Assembly (NCBI RefSeq): GCF_001043915.1
Contig: NZ_LABX01000137.1
Span: 1 to 43,381 of the forward strand
DNA length: 43,381 nucleotides
Reading direction: 5' to 3'
Source: Methylobacterium aquaticum
GTDB lineage: Bacteria > Pseudomonadota > Alphaproteobacteria > Rhizobiales > Beijerinckiaceae
The position numbers and the translations under genes are program-made. The first letter of the stretch is position 1. Each line of letters begins with the position of its first letter. The notes beneath the pieces are model-generated. The model saw only the letters and a program-made list of their open reading frames with translations. It was not told where the DNA came from and did no database searches. This document shows, piece by piece, positions 1 through 8,304 of this stretch.

Positions 1-108
1 GCTAAGCAGACTTGCGTTGGCAGGCCAACGCTTCGTCCGCTTAGGTTCCTGATTGATCGCAGATTTTTGCCGCCGAACCGGTGACCACTTCGGCGAAATC
101 TGCTGAGG
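1..108. repeat. Palindrome-rich 106-108 bp repeat, copy A
   Basis: Positions 2-107 match 11041-11146 in the same orientation with about nine substitutions in 106 bp and no gaps. The ends are inverted: CTAAGCAGA at 2-10 and TCTGCTGAG at 99-107. Inside are two hairpins: GCGTTGG/CCAACGC at 14-31, and a longer one in which GCAGATTT pairs with AAATCTGC and CGCCGAA pairs with TTCGGCG (59-103). No transposase is encoded, so this is a small structured interspersed repeat of MITE or palindromic-element type. The copy lies at the window edge, so its left flank cannot be examined. On the minus strand the frame used by the modA copy is also free of stops here. Confidence 0.9.
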
Positions 109-413
109 CGTCCTCTCTTCCCGCATCCCGAGGCCGCGCCGCGCATCGCCGTCTCCCCCGCTCGCCTCGTCCCAGCCCGTGCCCGGCTGCGCCGCGGTCC
201 TCGCCCGGGACGGGGCCCCCTGCCACGCCGCAACCGGCGGCCCCCCTCGCCTTGGGAAGACCGCGCGATGGCCGGGAACATCATTTACGGCGACTGTGAA
301 CCGTGCGATAGGTCGTTGATATTGCCAGTTATTCCGTGGCTGGAGGGTACCCACCCGCCCCCGACTTGCTCTAGGATGACGCCCGCAAGGACCGGACCCA
401 GAGACGCCACGGT
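109..413. other. Intergenic region before the response regulator
   Basis: I see no convincing gene. Short open frames here look like by-products of high GC. The region ends in the upstream leader of the response regulator at 414; I cannot pick a clear promoter. Confidence 0.5.
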
Positions 414-1115
414 ATGACCCAACCGACGCCGCCAATCGCCCTGATCGCGGATGACGACGATTTCTTCCGCCTCGCCGTGGTGGCGATCCTGACCCGCAGC
501 TTCGGCTTCTCCGAGGTCGTCGAGACCGGTTCCCTCGACGCGGCGCTCGACCAGCTCTCGACCCGCCGGGGCGCCGTGACCCTGGCACTGTTCGATCTGG
601 CGATGCCCGGCATGGAGGGCCCCGGGAGCCTGAGTGCGGTGCGCGAGTGCTTCCCCACCGTGAAGGTGGCGGTGGTCTCGGCCTCCACCGAGCGCAACAA
701 GATCCTCACCGCCCTCGAGGTCGGGGTTCACGGCTACGTTCCGAAAGGGATCGGCTCGGCCGAACTGACCCGGGCGGTGGGCATGATCCTCGATGGCCAG
801 ATTTTCGTGCCAGCTTCCCTGGCCGTGCTCGACGGCGCGGGGCCGAGGCCGGCGCTCGAGGCGCGGGGTCCCGCCGTCGACGGACGTCACGACGGACGGA
901 CCGACGGGCGCCAGCTCCGCATCCCCGACCTGACGCCGCGCCAGCGCGACGTGCTGGCGCTCCTGGTCGAGGGGCGCTCGAACAAGGAGATCGCCCGGCG
1001 CCTCCAGCTCGGCGAGGGCACCGTCAAGGTCCATATGGCGGCGCTCCTGCGCAGCCTCGGGGTGCAGAACCGCGCCGCGGCAGCGGTGGTCGGGGCCCGT
1101 CTGCTGGCCGACTGA
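414..1115 (+). CDS. NarL/LuxR-family response regulator
   Basis: This is a two-domain transcriptional regulator of 233 residues, the usual length for the NarL/FixJ group. The receiver domain covers about residues 8-125. It has the acidic pocket DDDD at 13-16, the expected phospho-accepting Asp61 in FDLAMPG, and the conserved Lys111 in YVPKG. A linker rich in Gly, Arg and Asp (about 140-168) leads to a LuxR-type helix-turn-helix at about 172-222 (LTPRQRDVLALL, then NKEIARRL and GTVKVHM). It should be phosphorylated by a sensor kinase and bind DNA as a dimer. No kinase gene is adjacent; the PAS protein downstream on the same strand lacks a kinase domain, so the partner is unknown. The ATG at 414 starts the protein directly before the receiver fold. 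Confidence 0.93.
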   Translation: MTQPTPPIALIADDDDFFRLAVVAILTRSFGFSEVVETGSLDAALDQLSTRRGAVTLALFDLAMPGMEGPGSLSAVRECFPTVKVAVVSASTERNKILTALEVGVHGYVPKGIGSAELTRAVGMILDGQIFVPASLAVLDGAGPRPALEARGPAVDGRHDGRTDGRQLRIPDLTPRQRDVLALLVEGRSNKEIARRLQLGEGTVKVHMAALLRSLGVQNRAAAAVVGARLLAD

Positions 1116-1471
1116 ACGCGGCTCGCCCCGTCGTCATTACAATCGCGACGAACCCGACACACCGCAGATTTGCAATAATATAGCATCATCTGCGCGGTCC
1201 CGGCGGATCGTTAGCCTTTCGCAGAATGTGCGCTCCTGTCGCACCGCATCAGGCACGCCTCCATCGGTATGTCTGTCGGCGGCGCCCGGGCCACTTGGCG
1301 ATACTGCCCCTGGGTCAGCTTGTTAGAATGGTTTTTATCTTGACACTGATGGACAATTTCGTATCAGGTTAACATGTGTTGGGGAGGCGCCAGTGGGAGG
1401 ACGCCTCGCCGGGTATTGAGCGACTGCTGCGTGATGGAGCGCAGCCGCGAGACGGAATGCGGCGGGAACGA
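1116..1471. other. Intergenic region with promoter for the PAS protein
   Basis: This region carries an AT-richer stretch (about 1160-1190 and 1320-1375) and a sigma70-like promoter annotated separately. The reading frame of the PAS gene stays open back to a GTG at 1376, so some of this stretch may be coding if a more upstream start is used. Confidence 0.5.
1340..1367 (+). promoter_or_regulatory. Candidate sigma70-type promoter
   Basis: A consensus -35 box TTGACA at 1340-1345 is followed, after 16 bases, by TATCAG at 1362-1367. Transcription from it would begin just before the PAS-domain gene. The -35 match is exact, the -10 match is moderate and the spacing is one base short of ideal. Confidence 0.5.
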
Positions 1472-2641
1472 ATGATGGATCGGGAAGCGATCGGAGCCGA
1501 GACCATCAACGCGACCCTGGACGCTTTGCTGACCTTGCCGCCCTTGCGGAAGTCGCCGCAACTCTCCGCTTTCCTGACCTACGTCGTCCGGGAGAGCCTG
1601 GCCGGGCGCGGGAGCCTGCTGAAATCCTACACCATCGCGACGGATGCGCTGGGCCGATCGACCAGCTTCGATCCGGCAACCGACGCGATCGTGCGGGTGG
1701 AGGCGCGGCGCCTGCGCCAGGTGCTCCAGCAGATCTACTCCGATCCCGCCTGTCCGCTCGAGGTTCGCATCGATCTGCCGCTCGGCCGGTACGAGCCGAG
1801 CTTCCGGCAAATCGCGACGGTGGCCGGATCGACGGCGCCGGGCGATCAGCCCGCGCTGGCGGCGGGGGCCGCGCAGGAGAGCGAGCAGCGCTACCGCGCC
1901 CTTGTGGAGGCGAGCGCGGCGGTGGAGTGGCGCTCGCGCCCGGACGGCAGCCTGATCCAGACCTTCGGCCTGAGCGCCCGCACCGGCCTCACCGATGCCG
2001 AGCTTCAGGGCTTCGGCTGGCTCGACACCCTGCACCCGCATGATCGCGCCGGCGTCGAGGCGCTGTGGCGGGCCTGCTGCCAGAGCGGCACGCCGCTGGA
2101 CGCAACCTTCCGCGTGCGCCACCGCGGCGGCCGGTACCGCTGGATGCTCGGCCGCGCGGTGCCGCTCGAGACCGCCGAGGGCACGATCCGCGAATGGGTC
2201 GGCACCATGGCGGATATCGACGAGCAGATCCGGGCCGCGGAGGCCCTGCGCACCAGCGAGGAGCGGCTGCGCCTCGCCATGGCGGCGGCCGAGTTGATGA
2301 CCTGGGATATCGATCTGGCGACCCGCGAGGTCAGCTGCTCGGAGATCGGCGTGAGCCTGATGGGCGTGACGACCGGCCCGCTCGATGAATTTCTCGCCAT
2401 GATCGTGCCGGAAGACCTCCCGAGGGTGCTGGCGAGCCTCGAACCGGCCTTGCGGGGCGAGGGAACCTACGACGCGCAATACCGCATCATCGACCACGAG
2501 GGCCGGATGCGGTGGCTCTCGGCCCGGGGCAGCCTGGCGACGGCGCCCGACGGCAGCATCCGGCTCCTCGGCGTCGCCTGCGACATCTCCGACCGCTATG
2601 GCAATCCGCGCCACGCCGACGACCAGCGGATGTCGGCCTGA
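1472..2641 (+). CDS. PAS-domain sensor protein with N-terminal winged-helix-like domain and no output domain
   Basis: With the ATG at 1472 the protein has 389 residues. The first ~100 residues (LSAFLTYVV, SFDPATDAIVRVEARRLRQVL, then LPLGRYEPSF) resemble a domain found at the N-terminus of alphaproteobacterial adenylate cyclases and PAS sensors; its function is not clear to me. Two PAS_3-type domains follow. The first ends in REWVGTMADIDEQI and the second in RLLGVACDISDRY, both typical PAC endings. No histidine kinase, GGDEF, EAL or cyclase domain follows, and the protein ends a few residues after the second PAC. It may act through protein contacts or DNA binding by the N-terminal domain. Possible starts are GTG 1376, ATG 1457 and ATG 1472; I prefer 1472, with weak support from GGGAACG upstream. 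Confidence 0.8.
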   Translation: MMDREAIGAETINATLDALLTLPPLRKSPQLSAFLTYVVRESLAGRGSLLKSYTIATDALGRSTSFDPATDAIVRVEARRLRQVLQQIYSDPACPLEVRIDLPLGRYEPSFRQIATVAGSTAPGDQPALAAGAAQESEQRYRALVEASAAVEWRSRPDGSLIQTFGLSARTGLTDAELQGFGWLDTLHPHDRAGVEALWRACCQSGTPLDATFRVRHRGGRYRWMLGRAVPLETAEGTIREWVGTMADIDEQIRAAEALRTSEERLRLAMAAAELMTWDIDLATREVSCSEIGVSLMGVTTGPLDEFLAMIVPEDLPRVLASLEPALRGEGTYDAQYRIIDHEGRMRWLSARGSLATAPDGSIRLLGVACDISDRYGNPRHADDQRMSA

Positions 2642-2651
2642 CGGGGCCCGC

Positions 2652-2673
2652 GGCCGCGGCTCAGGCCGCGGCC
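2652..2673. terminator. Strong hairpin at convergent gene ends
   Basis: GGCCGCGGC (2652-2660) and GCCGCGGCC (2665-2673) form a perfect 9-bp stem with loop TCAG. It lies between the convergent PAS and DoxX genes, partly inside the 3' end of doxX. There is no T-tract, so intrinsic termination is plausible but unproven. Confidence 0.5.
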
Positions 2674-3212
2674 CTGTCCGGTCGAGGGCCGCGGGGCGCC
2701 GCGGCGCGCTTGCGGGGGGCTTTCGGCGCCGGTTCCTTCGCGGCGAGCCCCTTGGACACCGGCCCCTTCGGCGCCGGTGGAGCGGTGCGCTCGACCCCGT
2801 GCCACCAGCCCTGCCAGCTCCAGCCGCCCGGCCCCGTGACTGCGTAGAGCACGAAGCCCGCGGCGAGGCCGAGCTGGGCGAGGAAGAGTTCCTGCTCGAC
2901 CCGGGCGACCGCGCCGGAGAACTCCCAGAACCGGTGCAGCAGCAGCCCAGCGGCCACCGCGTGGAGGGCGAGGCCAAGTCCGACGAGGCGCGGCAGCAGC
3001 CCGAGCGCCAGCAGCAGCGGACCGAAGAGGCCGATCACCACCGAGGCGGTCGCGACGGCATTCGGAGCCGGCATCCCGGTCGCGGCGAGCGTCAGGGCGA
3101 AGCCCGAGGGATTGAGGGCCCGCCCGATCGCCGCCGGAAGCAGGGCGGAGGCGAGGAGCAACCGCCCGGCGAGCAGGATTCCGTCGTTACGCACAGCCAC
3201 CCGCCCCCTCAT
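2661..3212 (-). CDS. DoxX-family membrane protein
   Basis: A 183-residue protein with four predicted membrane segments in the first ~135 residues (for example GILLAGRLLLASALLPAAIG and the stretch around VVIGLFGPLLLALGLLP). This is the DoxX/DoxD-like topology. Residues ~140-183 form a hydrophilic tail rich in Ala, Pro, Lys and Arg that is probably cytoplasmic and may be disordered. DoxX-family proteins in bacteria are loosely linked to redox or stress functions; nothing nearby narrows the role. It is convergent with the PAS protein and lies 40 bases downstream of the Bcr/CflA-type exporter on the same strand, so the two may be co-transcribed. Confidence 0.8.
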   Translation of the reverse strand: MRGRVAVRNDGILLAGRLLLASALLPAAIGRALNPSGFALTLAATGMPAPNAVATASVVIGLFGPLLLALGLLPRLVGLGLALHAVAAGLLLHRFWEFSGAVARVEQELFLAQLGLAAGFVLYAVTGPGGWSWQGWWHGVERTAPPAPKGPVSKGLAAKEPAPKAPRKRAAAPRGPRPDRAAA

Positions 3213-3252
3213 CCGATGCCAGGACGGTGGCGCGGGACCGGTTAAGAGGGCT

Positions 3253-4524
3253 CTACCGGAGCCCGCTCCCGAACAGCCGGCCGTGCTCGGTCCACAGCAC
3301 CGTGGCGAGGGCGAGCCCGCTCAGGGCGCAGTAGCCCAGCGCCAGCGGGATGACGGTCCCGTCGAAGGACTGGCCGACCAGGAGGCCGCAGAAGGCCGCG
3401 AGCAGCGTGGTGTAGAAGCCGATGAACGACGAGGCGGTGCCGGCGATCGCCGCGAGCGGCTCCATCGCCAGGGCGTTGAAGTTCGGCATCGCGAAACTCA
3501 TCAGAAACTGGCACGCCGCCAGGGTGGCGATCAGGAGCCAGAGGGGCGGCGTCCCGGCGAAGGCGAGGACCAGGGCGAGCTGGAGGCAGGCGGCGAGAAA
3601 AAGCCCGATCGTGCCCGCATGGGCGAGCCGCCGCATGCCGAGACGGCGCACGAGGCGCGCGTTGATCAGGGTCGCGACCCCCATCGCCCCGGCGATCAGC
3701 GCGAAGGCGACCGGGAACAGCGGCCCGAGATGGTAGAGGCCGGTATCGAAGACGGGTTGCGCCGAGCCGACATAGGCCATGATGCAGCCGGTCGTGAGGC
3801 CGAGCGCCGTGGCGTAGCCGAGGGCGGTCCGCGTCCGCACCGTGACGGCGATGCCCGCCCCGATCGCCCGGGCGGAGACCGGGCGGCGGAAAGCCGGGTG
3901 CAGGGTCTCGGGCAGGCGCGTGCCGAACCACGCGAGGGTGAGAAGCGCCAGCGCCAGCATCATGCCGAAGATCATGCGCCATCCGGCGACGAGGAGCACG
4001 GCCGCGCCGAGGGAGGGAGCGAGGATCGGCACGATGAGGAACACCATCATGCAGAACGACATCACCCGGGCCATGTCGCGCCCCTCGTGGCGGTCGCGCA
4101 CGATCGCCACCGCGAGCACGCGGCCGGCCGCGCCGCCGATGCCCTGGATCGCCCGGGCGAGGAGCAGCACCTCGAAGCTCGGCGCCAGCATGGCGAGCAC
4201 GCTGCCGGCGAGGTAGATGCCGATGCCGGCGATGAGGGCCGGGCGCCGCCCGGTCCCGTCCGAGATCGGGCCGTAGATGAGCTGGGCGGCACCGAAGCCC
4301 AGCATGTAGACGTAGACCAGGAGCTGGAGCCGGTTGGGATCCTGGACGGCGAAATCGTGCCGGATCGCCGGAAAGGCCGGCAGGAAGCTGTCGATGGTGA
4401 CGGCGGTCAGGCCCATCATCAGCGCCATGAGGGCCACGAACTCGGCGAAGCCGGGGCCGGCCGAGCCCGAGTCGGTCCGGGTGGTCTCGGCGGGTTTCGC
4501 CTCGCCGCTCGCGCTGCTTGCCAT
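3253..4524 (-). CDS. Bcr/CflA-type multidrug efflux MFS transporter
   Basis: An inner-membrane proton-driven exporter of 423 residues when started at the ATG at 4524 (MASSASGE). The family signatures are clear: the TM1 region VTIDSFLPAFPAI, the MFS motif A region around QLIYGPISDGTGRRPAL, and TM4 RAIQGIGGAAGRVLAVAIVRD, typical of the DHA1 Bcr/CflA group. About 12 membrane helices are expected. The frame is open upstream to 4686, but that extension is Arg/Ala/Pro-rich, has no homologous look, and precedes the usual hydrophilic start, so I excluded it. The substrate is unknown. The gene is divergent from manC. Confidence 0.88.
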   Translation of the reverse strand: MASSASGEAKPAETTRTDSGSAGPGFAEFVALMALMMGLTAVTIDSFLPAFPAIRHDFAVQDPNRLQLLVYVYMLGFGAAQLIYGPISDGTGRRPALIAGIGIYLAGSVLAMLAPSFEVLLLARAIQGIGGAAGRVLAVAIVRDRHEGRDMARVMSFCMMVFLIVPILAPSLGAAVLLVAGWRMIFGMMLALALLTLAWFGTRLPETLHPAFRRPVSARAIGAGIAVTVRTRTALGYATALGLTTGCIMAYVGSAQPVFDTGLYHLGPLFPVAFALIAGAMGVATLINARLVRRLGMRRLAHAGTIGLFLAACLQLALVLAFAGTPPLWLLIATLAACQFLMSFAMPNFNALAMEPLAAIAGTASSFIGFYTTLLAAFCGLLVGQSFDGTVIPLALGYCALSGLALATVLWTEHGRLFGSGLR

Positions 4525-4898
4525 GATCGTCCCGAGGGGCCGGCGCGCGGGAGGACGGCCGGTCACGGCCCCGAGCAGTGCCGGAGCCCGCCGGCTCCCG
4601 CAAGACGCGCCGGGGCATGGCAGCGATGCGGCCCATCCCGGCTCTCCGGCGGCGCGCCGACGGGACGTTCGGGTCACGGAAACCATGTGCCGCGACTCCC
4701 GGGGGGAGCGACCGGACGCGCCGGGACCCCTCCCTTTCGAGCCGCTTGATCGACGTGCAAAACTCGGCCACGTGGTTCGGCCTCGTGCGCGGCGTCACGA
4801 TCCGGGCACCATCCGCTTCCCGACACCGGGCGCGAGGACGCCGCCCGCGATGCCCGATTCCCGCAAGGCCCCCTCGGCTGTTGACCCGGAGCCCGACC
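4525..4898. other. Divergent intergenic region between exporter and manC
   Basis: About 370 bases with open but low-complexity frames in several phases. I recognise no gene or clear operator. It must contain the two divergent promoters. Confidence 0.5.
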
Positions 4899-6347
4899 AT
4901 GCCCGATGCTGGTGACCTGATCCACCCGGTGATCCTGTGCGGCGGGTCGGGGACGCGGCTGTGGCCGGCCTCCCGCGAGAGCTTCCCCAAGCAGTTCATC
5001 GCCCTCGCGGAGCCGGGACGCTCGTCGTTCCAGGCGACCGCTGCGCGGCTCCACGACTCCGCCACCTTCGCCCGGCCGGCGGTCGTCAGCGCCAACGACG
5101 CCCGCTTCCTCGTCGCCGAGCAGCTCGCGCAGGAGGGCATCGCGGCCGACATCCTGCTCGAGCCGTGCCGGCGCGATTCGGCCCCGGCGGTCGCCGTCGC
5201 GGCGCTTCACGCCGCCGCCCGCGATCCGCAGGCCCTGGTGCTGATCCTCGCCGCCGACCACGCGGTCGGGGACGACGGGGCCTTCGTCGCGGCCGCCCGG
5301 GCCGCCCGGGCCGGGGCCCGGGCCGGACACATCATGACGCTCGGCATCGCGCCGACCCATCCCTCCACCGCCTACGGCTACATCCAGCCGGGCGCCCCCC
5401 TGGCGGGCGCGGCCGGCACGGCCGGCGCCCGCACGATCGAGCGCTTCCTCGAGAAGCCGGACGCCGACCGTGCCGCCAGCCTGATCGCCGAGGGCGCCCT
5501 GTGGAACGGCGGCTACTTCCTGTTCCGTGCCGACGTGATGCTGGAGGAGCTGGCGGCCCACGCCCCGGCGGTGCTCGCGGCGGCGCGGGACGCCGTCGAG
5601 ACCGCGACCCGCGACCTCGATTTCGTGCGGCTCGGCGAGGCGGCATTCGCCCGCGCCCCGCAGATCTCGATCGACTATGCGGTGATGGAGCGAACCGCCC
5701 GAGCCGGCGTGCTGCCGGTGAGCTTCCCGTGGTCGGATATCGGCACCTGGGGTGCGCTGTGGGAGGTCTTGCCCCGGGACGCCGACGGCAACGCGCTGCG
5801 CGGCCGGGTGGCGGTGCGGAACACCCGCAACAGCCTCGTCCATGCGTCGGGAGAGATCCTCACGACCGTGGTCGGCCTCGACGACGTGGTCGTGGTGACG
5901 ACGGACGACGCGGTGCTGGTGACCAACCGCAGCGCCGGAGCGGAGGTGAAGGGCCTGGTCGAGGCCCTGAGGCGGCGGGGCGAGCCGGAGGCGGATGCCC
6001 ATCGGCTGATGTACCGGCCCTGGGGCTCCTACCAGCGCATCGACATCGGCGCGCGCTTCCAGGTGAAGCGGATCACCGTGAAGCCCGGCGGACGGCTCTC
6101 GCTCCAGAAGCACCACCATCGTGCCGAGCACTGGGTGGTGGTGCGCGGCACCGCCGAGGTCACGGTCGACGGGGCGGTGCGGCTGGTCCACGAGAACGAG
6201 GCGGCCTACCTGCCGATCGGCTGCGTCCACCGGCTCGCCAACCCGGGCAAGATCCCGCTGGAACTGATCGAGGTCCAGGTCGGCAGCTATACCGGCGAGG
6301 ACGACATCATCCGCATCGAGGACGTTTACGGCCGTGAAGGCGGCTGA
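4899..6347 (+). CDS. manC: Mannose-1-phosphate guanylyltransferase / mannose-6-phosphate isomerase
   Basis: A 482-residue bifunctional type II enzyme, the usual length. It makes GDP-mannose from GTP and mannose-1-phosphate and interconverts fructose-6-phosphate and mannose-6-phosphate, feeding exopolysaccharide or LPS synthesis in the cytoplasm. The nucleotidyltransferase signature GGSGTRLWP is at residues 15-23, followed by FPKQF. Further motifs are the sugar-binding EKPD region and WNGGYFLFRADV. The C-terminal cupin isomerase domain begins near RPWGSYQRID and includes the metal-binding SLQKHHHRAEHWVVV stretch. I chose the ATG at 4899 because homologues begin a few residues before the HPVILCGGSGTR strand; the longer open frame upstream is unlike the family. 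No other polysaccharide genes are adjacent. Confidence 0.94.
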   Translation: MPDAGDLIHPVILCGGSGTRLWPASRESFPKQFIALAEPGRSSFQATAARLHDSATFARPAVVSANDARFLVAEQLAQEGIAADILLEPCRRDSAPAVAVAALHAAARDPQALVLILAADHAVGDDGAFVAAARAARAGARAGHIMTLGIAPTHPSTAYGYIQPGAPLAGAAGTAGARTIERFLEKPDADRAASLIAEGALWNGGYFLFRADVMLEELAAHAPAVLAAARDAVETATRDLDFVRLGEAAFARAPQISIDYAVMERTARAGVLPVSFPWSDIGTWGALWEVLPRDADGNALRGRVAVRNTRNSLVHASGEILTTVVGLDDVVVVTTDDAVLVTNRSAGAEVKGLVEALRRRGEPEADAHRLMYRPWGSYQRIDIGARFQVKRITVKPGGRLSLQKHHHRAEHWVVVRGTAEVTVDGAVRLVHENEAAYLPIGCVHRLANPGKIPLELIEVQVGSYTGEDDIIRIEDVYGREGG

Positions 6348-6773
6348 GAATCCGGCAGGGAAGCCCCTCGGCATACCAAATGTGGTGCCAGGCGGATGGA
6401 TGTGGCGCCGCATGTGGAGGGCGACGGCCCTCTCCAACGGATACGACGATCGACGAGGCCCTCGACCTAATTCGAGTGGTCTATGTCAATTCGGCGGCTT
6501 GGCTGAGGTCTGCGGATGGGCGCAAAGGTCGTCGTCGTTCAACCTTTGGTATAAAGAGCCTGATCGGTGCGGGATCCGATTCGGAAAGGCCAGGCCCCGT
6601 CGATGAGACGGGACATCCGTTTTGCCGGATCCCGGGTTGTCACGGCGATCGACTGTCGACGAATGGACCGTCAGGCTGATTGAAAAACGGACAACACCGA
6701 TCACCTTGGGGCGGAAACGGGGTCGACCTTGAATCTCGGTGTTCCCGGAGGGCCGAGCCCGTCCGGAGCGACC
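6348..6773. other. Intergenic region between manC and the diguanylate cyclase
   Basis: About 426 bases without a recognisable gene. It holds a weak hairpin near 6416 and the ribosome-binding site GGAG (6765-6768) of the next gene. Long minus-strand frames here are antisense to the cyclase and lack family features. Confidence 0.5.
6416..6435 (+). terminator. Weak hairpin after manC
   Basis: GGAGGGC at 6416-6422 can pair with GCCCTCTCC with a bulge across a short loop. There is no T-tract. It may help end manC transcription, but support is slight. Confidence 0.25.
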
Positions 6774-7952
6774 ATGGCGGTGCAGCTGGACTGGCTGCTG
6801 CGGTTCGACCCTGGCGTCGAGGCGCGGCACGAGGCGGAGCATGGCCGCGACCGCGTGGCCGGGCTTCGGCGTCTCGTCCTGTTCGGGATGATCATCTACA
6901 ACTCCTACAATCTCTCGAGCTTCGCGGTGACGCCGGACATTGCCGGGCTGAGCGTCGTGGCCCGCCTGCTGGTGATCACGCCGATGTCGATCGCGGCCGC
7001 ATGGCTGATCGCCCGCGTCGGGCCCGCCGCGCGCGAGAACATCCTCCTGTTCGGGATGATCGCCGCCGAGGCGACCCCGATCCTGCTGTTCTGGCTGACG
7101 CGGGCGCCTCTCGGCGACTACACGTTCGGCGAGGCGATCCTGGTCATCATCTTCGGCAACGTGCTGCTGGCGATGCGCTTCCGCCATGCGCTCGCCTTCA
7201 CCCTCGTCTCGTGCCTGGTCGCTGCGGTGGCCGTCTCGACGAAACCGGGCCTCGACCCGGCCTTGCGCGACGTCCTGGCGATGCAGTTCGCCACCGCCTG
7301 CGGGTTCAGCCTCTACGCCAATTACCGGATGGAGCGGCTGCGCTGCCGGGACTATCTGCGGACCCTGACGGCCCAGCTCGCCTCGGAGGCCGCCGAGGCG
7401 GAACGCCGGATCTACCAGGGATTGTCGGGCACCGACGCCCTCACCGGATTGCCGAACCGCCGCGTCCTCGACGAGACCGCCGATCTCTGGTTCGGCGAGG
7501 CGGGCACGGCCGCCGTGCTGATGATCGACATCGATCACTTCAAGCCGCTCAACGACACCCTCGGCCACCCCGAGGGCGACGCCTGCCTGCGCCGGGTGGC
7601 GGCCCTATTCGCCACCGTCGCGTCGGGCCCCGACATCCTGGCCGCCCGGTTCGGCGGCGAGGAATTCGTCGTCATCATGCGGGATGCCGGGGGGGCGGAG
7701 GCGGCCCGGCTCGCGGCCGCCCTGGTGCGCGCCGTGGAGGCGCTCGGCATCGTCCATCCCGGACGCCCGGACGGCCTCGACGTGGTCACGATCAGCGTCG
7801 GCGTCGCGCTCAAGCCCGCGGGCGCCGCCGGCCTACGGAGCGCGCTGTTCGCCGAGGCCGATCAGGCCCTCTACGAGGCCAAGCGCCGGGGGCGGAACCG
7901 CTACGCCGTCGCGCCGGGAGCGGATGGCGCAACCGCCGCGACATCCGCCTGA
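6774..7952 (+). CDS. Membrane-bound diguanylate cyclase
   Basis: This protein of 392 residues synthesises the second messenger cyclic di-GMP from two GTP. The N-terminal ~175 residues contain about five to six hydrophobic helices (LVLFGMIIYN, LLVITPMSIAAAWLI, ILVIIFGNVLLAM, ALAFTLVSCLVAAVAV), forming a membrane sensor of no family I can name. The GGDEF domain begins at TDALTGLPNRR and carries the active-site motif GGEEF at residues 294-298, with IDIDHFKPLND before it, so catalysis is expected. The usual inhibitory RxxD site before the motif reads SGPD, so product inhibition is probably weak or absent. The start at 6774 has GGAG five bases upstream; a TTG at 6729 also keeps the frame open. Confidence 0.92.
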   Translation: MAVQLDWLLRFDPGVEARHEAEHGRDRVAGLRRLVLFGMIIYNSYNLSSFAVTPDIAGLSVVARLLVITPMSIAAAWLIARVGPAARENILLFGMIAAEATPILLFWLTRAPLGDYTFGEAILVIIFGNVLLAMRFRHALAFTLVSCLVAAVAVSTKPGLDPALRDVLAMQFATACGFSLYANYRMERLRCRDYLRTLTAQLASEAAEAERRIYQGLSGTDALTGLPNRRVLDETADLWFGEAGTAAVLMIDIDHFKPLNDTLGHPEGDACLRRVAALFATVASGPDILAARFGGEEFVVIMRDAGGAEAARLAAALVRAVEALGIVHPGRPDGLDVVTISVGVALKPAGAAGLRSALFAEADQALYEAKRRGRNRYAVAPGADGATAATSA

Positions 7953-7990
7953 TCGGCGGAACTCGGGTGAGCCTCCGCGGCGTCGCCGCG

Positions 7991-8257
7991 TTACCGCCGC
8001 GTGCAGCGCAGGGCTTCGCGCTGGCAGGCGAAGCCCGGGGTCGAGCAGTGGAGGCCATCGCCGTCCCGGGTGCAGACGCGGCAGGAATCGGTCCATTCGC
8101 GGCAGCCGGGATCCTCGGCCGGGGACGTGGCGACCGGCCGGGGGGCTGTCCCCCGGGCCGGTGCGACATGGGCCACGAGAACCGTCGCCAGGGTGGCGGC
8201 AGCGGCGATCCAGGCGAAGGCGGCGTCGCGGGAGCGGTCGGGTCGGAAATCGGCCAT
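7991..8257 (-). CDS. Small cysteine-rich exported or membrane-anchored protein
   Basis: I do not recognise a named family. From the ATG at 8257 the product has 88 residues. A hydrophobic helix (FAWIAAAATLATVLVAHVAPA) near the N-terminus suggests an uncleaved signal anchor or signal peptide. The rest is periplasmic in that model and holds six cysteines: CREW, DSCRVC, LHC, FAC and LRC. These could form disulphides or bind metal. The frame extends upstream to 8293, but the downstream ATG fits better. It lies between the diguanylate cyclase (convergent) and carbonic anhydrase (same strand, 47 bases away). Confidence 0.6.
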   Translation of the reverse strand: MADFRPDRSRDAAFAWIAAAATLATVLVAHVAPARGTAPRPVATSPAEDPGCREWTDSCRVCTRDGDGLHCSTPGFACQREALRCTRR

Positions 8258-8304
8258 GCCGGGGGTCCTCACCCGCCGCTCCGCGCCTGTCAATCCGGCT
8301 CCGT

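Noticed and set aside
4525..4686. 54-codon N-terminal extension of the exporter
   Set aside because: It lacks membrane or family features; Bcr/CflA-type proteins start shortly before the first helix, matching ATG 4524.
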